19,934 bases of DNA from an uncultured Eubacteriales bacterium (GTDB taxonomy: Bacteria; Bacillota; Clostridia; Oscillospirales; Acutalibacteraceae). The stretch covers positions 1-19,934 of the forward strand of contig CAKSIH010000013.1 of the NCBI GenBank assembly GCA_934462705.1. Direction: 5' to 3'. Both the position numbers and the translations under genes were made by a program. The notes beneath the pieces were generated by a model. The model was not told where the DNA came from and ran no database searches. It worked only from the letters and a program-made list of their open reading frames with translations. Numbering within the stretch: position 1 is the stretch's first letter; every line of letters begins with the position of its first letter. Positions 16,412 to 19,934 of the stretch are shown here, in pieces.

Positions 16412-17540
16412 TTTCACCGCCTTCAAGCCTTACTTGTTCTTCATAAAGTTCATACATTTCATCACTGAAAGCGCTGTAATCTCCATACTCGCCCGAATGT
16501 TCAGATTTTTTCATTATATGTATATCATCTGGCTGCAAAACTAAACCTATAATGTTACCAGCAGTTTGTTCTTCTGTTGATTGAATCATCCATTTAAATC
16601 CATTTATGTCAACTATAATTTCATAATGGACGCCCTTAAAAGTCACCGATGTAACTGTTCCAGAAATATGTCCATTTTCAGGCAGTGTAACTTCAATATC
16701 CTCTGGTCTTATAACTACATCAACATTTTCTTTTTTATCAAAGCCTGAATCTAAACACTTAAATTTTCTTCCTGCAAACTCAACAAGATAATCATCATGC
16801 ATAATGCCATCTATAATATTGCTTTCTCCTATGAAGTCTGCTACAAACGCATTTTGAGGTTCATTATAAATACCTTGAGGTGTCCCTATTTGCTGAATAC
16901 GTCCTTGATCCATTACAACGACTGTATCTGACATAGAAAGGGCTTCTTCTTGATCGTGAGTAACAAAAATAAAAGTAATACCGGTCTTTTGCTGAATATT
17001 TTTGAGTTCAGTTTGCATATCTTTTCTAAGTTTCAAATCAAGTGCACCAAGCGGTTCGTCAAGAAGCAAAACTTTGGGCCTGTTGACAAGAGCCCTTGCA
17101 ATTGCAACTCTTTGTTGCTGTCCACCAGATAAAGAGGTAATTTTTCTTTTTTCAAAACCTACTAAATTAACCATCTTAAGCATTTTAGAAACTTCCATGT
17201 TGATTTTCTCTTCTTTTTCTTTACGAATCTTCATCCCAAACGCAATATTTTCATAAACGTTAAGATGCGGAAAAAGTGCATAATTTTGAAAAATGGTATT
17301 TACTTCGCGTTTATGAGCTGGCAAGTCATTTATACGTTTTCCCTCAAAAAAGATATCTCCCTTATCTGGTTGCAAAAAGCCTGCAATTAACCTAAGTATT
17401 GTAGTTTTTCCACAGCCTGATGGCCCCAGAAAAGTAACAAAATCTCCATTTTTTATATCAAGATTAAAATTTTCAAGAACTTTATTAGCATTAAAAGAAA
17501 CTGTAATATTTTTTAAAGAAACAATAAAATCTTTTTCCAA
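16398..17540 (-). CDS. potA: Polyamine ABC transporter ATPase PotA
   Basis: PotA hydrolyses ATP to drive polyamine import. The 380-residue product has Walker A GPSGCGKT (39-46), the Q-loop glutamine 85, the signature LSGGQ (137-141) with QQR following, Walker B VLLLDEP (D161, E162) and the H-loop histidine 195 in VTHDQEEA. A C-terminal TOBE-type regulatory region begins near residue 240 and includes VVIRPEDIEV. The TTG start at 17540 is supported by AGGAGG seven bases upstream. It is the first gene of potABCD and is transcribed from a near-consensus promoter at 17656-17628. A leader of about 80 bases contains one arm of an inverted repeat. Confidence 0.96.
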   Translation of the reverse strand: MEKDFIVSLKNITVSFNANKVLENFNLDIKNGDFVTFLGPSGCGKTTILRLIAGFLQPDKGDIFFEGKRINDLPAHKREVNTIFQNYALFPHLNVYENIAFGMKIRKEKEEKINMEVSKMLKMVNLVGFEKRKITSLSGGQQQRVAIARALVNRPKVLLLDEPLGALDLKLRKDMQTELKNIQQKTGITFIFVTHDQEEALSMSDTVVVMDQGRIQQIGTPQGIYNEPQNAFVADFIGESNIIDGIMHDDYLVEFAGRKFKCLDSGFDKKENVDVVIRPEDIEVTLPENGHISGTVTSVTFKGVHYEIIVDINGFKWMIQSTEEQTAGNIIGLVLQPDDIHIMKKSEHSGEYGDYSAFSDEMYELYEEQVRLEGGENVEI

Positions 17541-17585
17541 TCTTTTACCTCCTTTTAAATCAAAGACAATATTAATATCTCAAAA

Positions 17586-17657
17586 ATTGACTTTTTTCGA
17601 AAACGTTATTTTAAAAACATAATTTAAATAATAGCTGTTAACAAGAAAAAAGTCAAT
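17586..17657. repeat. 13-bp perfect inverted repeat around the potA promoter
   Basis: ATTGACTTTTTTC at 17586-17598 is matched perfectly in inverted orientation by GAAAAAAGTCAAT at 17645-17657, with 46 bp between. The outer arm supplies the potA -35 hexamer on the minus strand; the inner arm lies in the potA leader near +23 to +35. The arrangement could be a pair of regulator sites or a long-range stem, or the inner arm could be the remains of an opposed promoter, since its -10 position is poor. Confidence 0.7.
17628..17656 (-). promoter_or_regulatory. Promoter of potABCD
   Basis: On the minus strand TTGACT (17656-17651) and TATTAT (17633-17628) are separated by exactly 17 bp, one mismatch from consensus in each box. 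Transcription should start near 17621. The -35 box lies within one arm of the inverted repeat, so a protein bound there would block polymerase. Confidence 0.72.
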
Positions 17658-17781
17658 AGATTTAATATAACATATTTAGGTTAAAGCATTATTAAAATTA
17701 TGATACCAACAATTCGACAAAATATCTAAAAATCCAGTGCTTCATCTTAATTATTTTAACATCCAACTTTTAATAAAAACC

Positions 17782-17810
17782 TTGCAATTTGCTGAGTTAT
17801 CTGCTATAAT
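17782..17810 (+). promoter_or_regulatory. Strong promoter of the nucleotide transporter gene
   Basis: TTGCAA (17782-17787) and a perfect TATAAT (17805-17810) are 17 bp apart, and TGC directly before the -10 makes an extended -10 element. Transcription should begin near 17817, giving a leader of about 138 bases. The stretch between this promoter and the potA promoter (17658-17781) shows no gene or clear motif. Confidence 0.8.
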
Positions 17811-17813
17811 TTT

Positions 17814-17920
17814 ATTGTTTTGCGAATGTTTAAATTATTAAAAATATTTGAACAAAAGGAGGGCAAACTTTTTAACTATTTTAATTATCACATATCAGAT
17901 GTGGCCTATCGCAAAATAAT
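17814..17920 (+). ncRNA. Candidate structured leader RNA (three-helix junction) upstream of the nucleotide transporter
   Basis: The predicted 5' end of the transcript can pair with a site about 90 bases downstream. P1 joins 17814-17825 to 17909-17920 (12 bp, one G-U; 9 bp if transcription starts at 17817), with TTTTGCGA opposite TCGCAAAA. Inside are P2 (17827-17835 with 17846-17854, 9 bp, one G-U) and P3 (CACAT-ATCAG-ATGTG, 17889-17903). The linker between P2 and P3 holds AGGAGGG (17857-17863), a ribosome-binding-like site with no start codon at a usable distance. The real ribosome binding site, AAGGAG at 17938-17943, is 18 bases beyond P1. I do not recognise a known riboswitch class. A regulatory role is inference from structure and position. 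Confidence 0.4.
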
Positions 17921-17954
17921 TATTTCAAGTTTTTTATAAGGAGATTGTGAAAAA

Positions 17955-19484
17955 ATGACAACCCAAGCAAAAGAGTTTAACAAAATTCAGGCTCTTATTT
18001 GGCCAATTCATAAGTTTGAACTTAAAAAGTTTTTACCTATGAGCTTTCTAATGTTTTTTATCCTGGCAATTTACACACTCGTTCGTGATGTAAAAGAAAT
18101 ATTTATTCAGTTTAAAACCCATATGTGGGCAGGTGCTGCAAAATCAGATACAGCTCAATTAATCAGTGCATTAAAAGTTTGGTACGTTTTACCTTGCGCA
18201 TTTTTAGCAGTTATGATATTCACTCTTTTAATGAATAAATATGGATCGAAGAAAACTTTTTACATAATAGTAACTGCATTTATGATTTTTTATGCATTAT
18301 TTGGACTTGTCCTTTATCCTAATTTAGATAATATAATGATGTCTAGTGAACAAATTACTAATATGGTTAGTGGTGTTCCACAATTTTTCTGGACTTTCTT
18401 AACTTGTCTTGGAAACTGGCCAATTACTCTTTTTTATATTTTCTCTGAAATATGGGGTACAATGGCTATAGCATCGCTCTTCTGGCAATTTGCTAACGCT
18501 ACCACCATGAAACATGAAACAAAAAGATTTTTTGGACTTTTTTCTTTAATTGGTAATGCAGGTGTTATTATTGCTGGTTTAGTAGTTAAACAGTTTCTTG
18601 GTAAGGCTCCTGTAAATGTGGTTATGTGGTTAATGATCGCAGTTGTTATAACTGGTGGACTTGTTTTAGCTACATATACATATATAAATAAAGTTGTTTT
18701 AACAGATCCAAGATTTTATGATCCAAGTCAAATTAAGGCAAAGAAAAAGAAAAAAGAAAAAGTAAGCATAATGGAAGGTATAAAAATATTATTTACAAAT
18801 ACATATTTACTATTAGTTGCAGTTTTAGTTATGGCTTACGGTATTGGTATAAACTTCGCAGAAGTAGTTATGAAGGCTCAAATGAAGGAATACTTTACAC
18901 CTGAACAATATTCCGATATGCAAGGAACTTTGTCAATATTAATTGGAATCTTCACAATTATAGTTGTTCTTTTCTCTGCAAACGTGCTAAGAAGATGTTC
19001 TTGGAAAGTCGGCGCAATTATAACACCTTTACTTTTCTTAATAGTAGGCGGTCTATTCTTCGCTGCTACATTATATAATAAATTTGTTAGCCCTGAAATA
19101 TTTGGTATGTCTGCAATTTTACTCGCAATTTGGATTGGAATCATTCAAGATGCTTTAGTAAAAAGCGTAAAGTATTCTCTATTTGATACAACTAAGAGTA
19201 TGGCTTATATTCCTCTTGATGAAGATACAAAAACTAAAGGTCAAGCTGCTGTTGAAGTTATCGGTGGTCGTGCTGGTAAGGCTGGTGCATCACTTATTCA
19301 ACAAGTTATGTTTGGATTCGTCCCTGGCATTATGAATCACGTTGTAACAATAGTTGGTATATTTGCTGTTACCGTTGTTGCATGGATAATTTCAGTATTT
19401 AAGCTAAGTCCTAAATATGAAAAAGCAGTTGAAGAAATGAATGCTGCTGATGCAGAAGCTGAACGCGTTAACACTGCGAAGTAG
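17955..19484 (+). CDS. ntt: ATP/ADP translocase, NTT/Tlc nucleotide transporter family
   Basis: NTT/Tlc carriers exchange ATP for ADP or import nucleotides across the membrane, typically from a host cytosol. The 509-residue product has the family length and about 11-12 helices. Diagnostic blocks are LVRDVKEIF (42-50), SEIWGTMAIASLFWQFAN (164-181, with acidic E165), KRFFGLFSLIGNAGVI (190-205), NFAEVVMKAQMKEYF (300-314), YSLFDTTKSMAYIPLDE (407-423) and GGRAGKAGASLIQQ (437-450). These line up with Rickettsia Tlc, Chlamydia Npt and plastid NTT proteins. A lysine-rich loop is at 261-270, and the C-terminus is a polar Ala/Glu tail. AAGGAG lies 11 bases before the ATG. It has its own promoter and terminator and diverges from potABCD. 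Codons ending in T (GGT, GCT, GTT) and some CGT arginine codons suggest high expression. Substrate range cannot be read from sequence. Confidence 0.95.
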   Translation: MTTQAKEFNKIQALIWPIHKFELKKFLPMSFLMFFILAIYTLVRDVKEIFIQFKTHMWAGAAKSDTAQLISALKVWYVLPCAFLAVMIFTLLMNKYGSKKTFYIIVTAFMIFYALFGLVLYPNLDNIMMSSEQITNMVSGVPQFFWTFLTCLGNWPITLFYIFSEIWGTMAIASLFWQFANATTMKHETKRFFGLFSLIGNAGVIIAGLVVKQFLGKAPVNVVMWLMIAVVITGGLVLATYTYINKVVLTDPRFYDPSQIKAKKKKKEKVSIMEGIKILFTNTYLLLVAVLVMAYGIGINFAEVVMKAQMKEYFTPEQYSDMQGTLSILIGIFTIIVVLFSANVLRRCSWKVGAIITPLLFLIVGGLFFAATLYNKFVSPEIFGMSAILLAIWIGIIQDALVKSVKYSLFDTTKSMAYIPLDEDTKTKGQAAVEVIGGRAGKAGASLIQQVMFGFVPGIMNHVVTIVGIFAVTVVAWIISVFKLSPKYEKAVEEMNAADAEAERVNTAK

Positions 19485-19495
19485 GTACAAAAAAG

Positions 19496-19533
19496 AAGAA
19501 AGTTTCAAGGTTTACTTGAAACTTTCTTTTTTT
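19496..19533 (+). terminator. Intrinsic terminator of the nucleotide transporter gene
   Basis: AAGAAAGTTTCAAG (19496-19509) pairs perfectly with the arm at 19515-19528 around the loop GTTTA, and the right arm runs directly into a run of T. It begins 11 bases after the TAG stop, so the gene is a single-gene transcription unit. Confidence 0.9.
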
Positions 19534-19861
19534 ATAATAATATTATATTAAGCCTTTAAAAAGTAAGTGTTTCTTCATAAAAAATTCTTTTACAAAACAC
19601 CATAAAATTAATATTGCGTAAATCTATTATTAGCAATTAATACGTGAGTTATATCGTTTTCCCTTTTTTAATACATCTGAAATTATTATTCCATGCGGTT
19701 TCTGAGGCAGCACCTCTCGAAAAATTGCCTAAATTAGTTTTATTGTAATCCTTCCTATAATCTCTTTTTTTGATTTATAGTGCACCCTATCTTCACAACA
19801 AAAACTATTAAATTAAAATAACAAACTCAAACTATACTAAGGTTTATAAAAGGCATAAATA
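19534..19861. other. Gene-free stretch with an unexplained open frame
   Basis: No confident gene is visible here. On the minus strand a 41-codon frame runs from 19774 to a TAA at 19651-19649, reading in part RDYRKDYNKTNLGNF and RGAASETAWNNNF. It has no ATG, GTG or TTG start and a stop codon directly before it. It is more protein-like than its surroundings but could be a gene remnant or chance. Confidence 0.45.
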
Positions 19862-19896
19862 AAAAGAAGGCACTATTATATTTAGTGCCTTCTTTT
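19862..19896 (-). terminator. Intrinsic terminator, probably of a minus-strand gene entering from the right
   Basis: A perfect 14-bp stem (19862-19875 with 19883-19896) has the core AGAAGGCACTA and a seven-base loop. Read on the minus strand it is followed by TTTTTATTTATG, a good U-tract; the plus-strand side continues with GAGGG and is poorer. It therefore most likely ends a gene located beyond the right edge. Confidence 0.75.
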
Positions 19897-19912
19897 GAGG
19901 GTATTTTTAGAG

Positions 19913-19934
19913 TTAGCCAACGACTACTGACCCA
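19913..19934 (-). CDS. Possible last codons of a minus-strand gene (partial)
   Basis: Read on the minus strand from the window edge, one frame gives GSVVVG followed by TAA at 19915-19913, and the terminator begins 17 bases further on. The spacing is what one expects at a gene end, but with only six codons the family cannot be identified, and other frames cannot be excluded. Confidence 0.3.

Noticed and set aside
17857..17954. A leader peptide translated from the AGGAGGG site in the ntt leader
   Set aside because: No ATG, GTG or TTG lies at a usable distance after the site, and the only ATG in the region (17899) is about 35 bases away and opens only a six-codon frame.
17900..17954. A transcription attenuator ending in the T-run at 17930-17935
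   Set aside because: No GC-containing stem directly precedes the T-run; the nearest helix ends ten bases earlier and is too long-range and AT-rich for a standard terminator.
1..19934. tRNA or rRNA genes, CRISPR arrays, insertion sequences, prophage genes or attachment sites
   Set aside because: I saw no cloverleaf sequences, no regularly spaced repeats, no transposase or integrase and no flanking direct repeats in either strand by eye.

Overview
The window looks like chromosome of a strongly AT-rich, low-GC Gram-positive bacterium, most likely an anaerobic, endospore-forming member of the Clostridia. The signs are strong AGGAGG-type ribosome binding sites, frequent TTG and GTG starts, intrinsic terminators with long U-tracts, an NAD-dependent DNA ligase, a clostridial-type FeoA/FeoB pair, and a homologue of the sporulation protein YunB. 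I cannot name the species.

Layout. (1) 1-1550, minus: feoA and the 5' two thirds of feoB (ferrous iron uptake); feoB runs off the left edge. (2) 1730-2807, plus: two tandem paralogous four-helix membrane proteins of unknown function with a strong extended -10 promoter. A bidirectional terminator follows. (3) 2856-4378, minus: a two-gene ABC exporter of the Wzm/Wzt (TagG/TagH) type for polysaccharide or teichoic-acid-like polymers. (4) 4781-6094, minus: a secreted, membrane-anchored D-Ala-D-Ala carboxypeptidase. (5) 6181-13478, plus: a small metallophosphoesterase, the SbcD and SbcC nuclease subunits, YunB and LigA, ending in a second bidirectional terminator. (6) 13509-17540, minus: potA-potB-potC-potD, a complete polyamine importer. 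(7) 17955-19484, plus and divergent from potA: a 509-residue ATP/ADP translocase (NTT/Tlc family), followed by its own terminator. (8) 19534-19934: no confident gene, then a terminator and perhaps the last codons of a minus-strand gene.

The standout is the NTT/Tlc nucleotide transporter. This family is classically found in obligate intracellular bacteria (Rickettsiales, Chlamydiae), microsporidia and plastids, where it imports ATP or other nucleotides across a host-facing membrane. Next to spore-former genes it suggests a host-associated or endosymbiotic clostridium, or recent transfer. The gene is a stand-alone unit. It has a near-consensus extended -10 promoter, a leader of about 138 nt that can fold into a three-helix structure closed by a 12-bp stem, and a canonical terminator. 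The polyamine importer diverges from the same 414-bp region, and a 13-bp perfect inverted repeat there includes the predicted potA -35 element. Iron, polyamine and nucleotide uptake genes therefore occur within 20 kb, which fits a scavenging lifestyle, although that link is inference.

Other oddities are a PotD that appears anchored by a helix at each end instead of by a lipid, a carboxypeptidase with SGG in place of the usual SxN motif, and a metallophosphoesterase with two non-canonical metal-site motifs.
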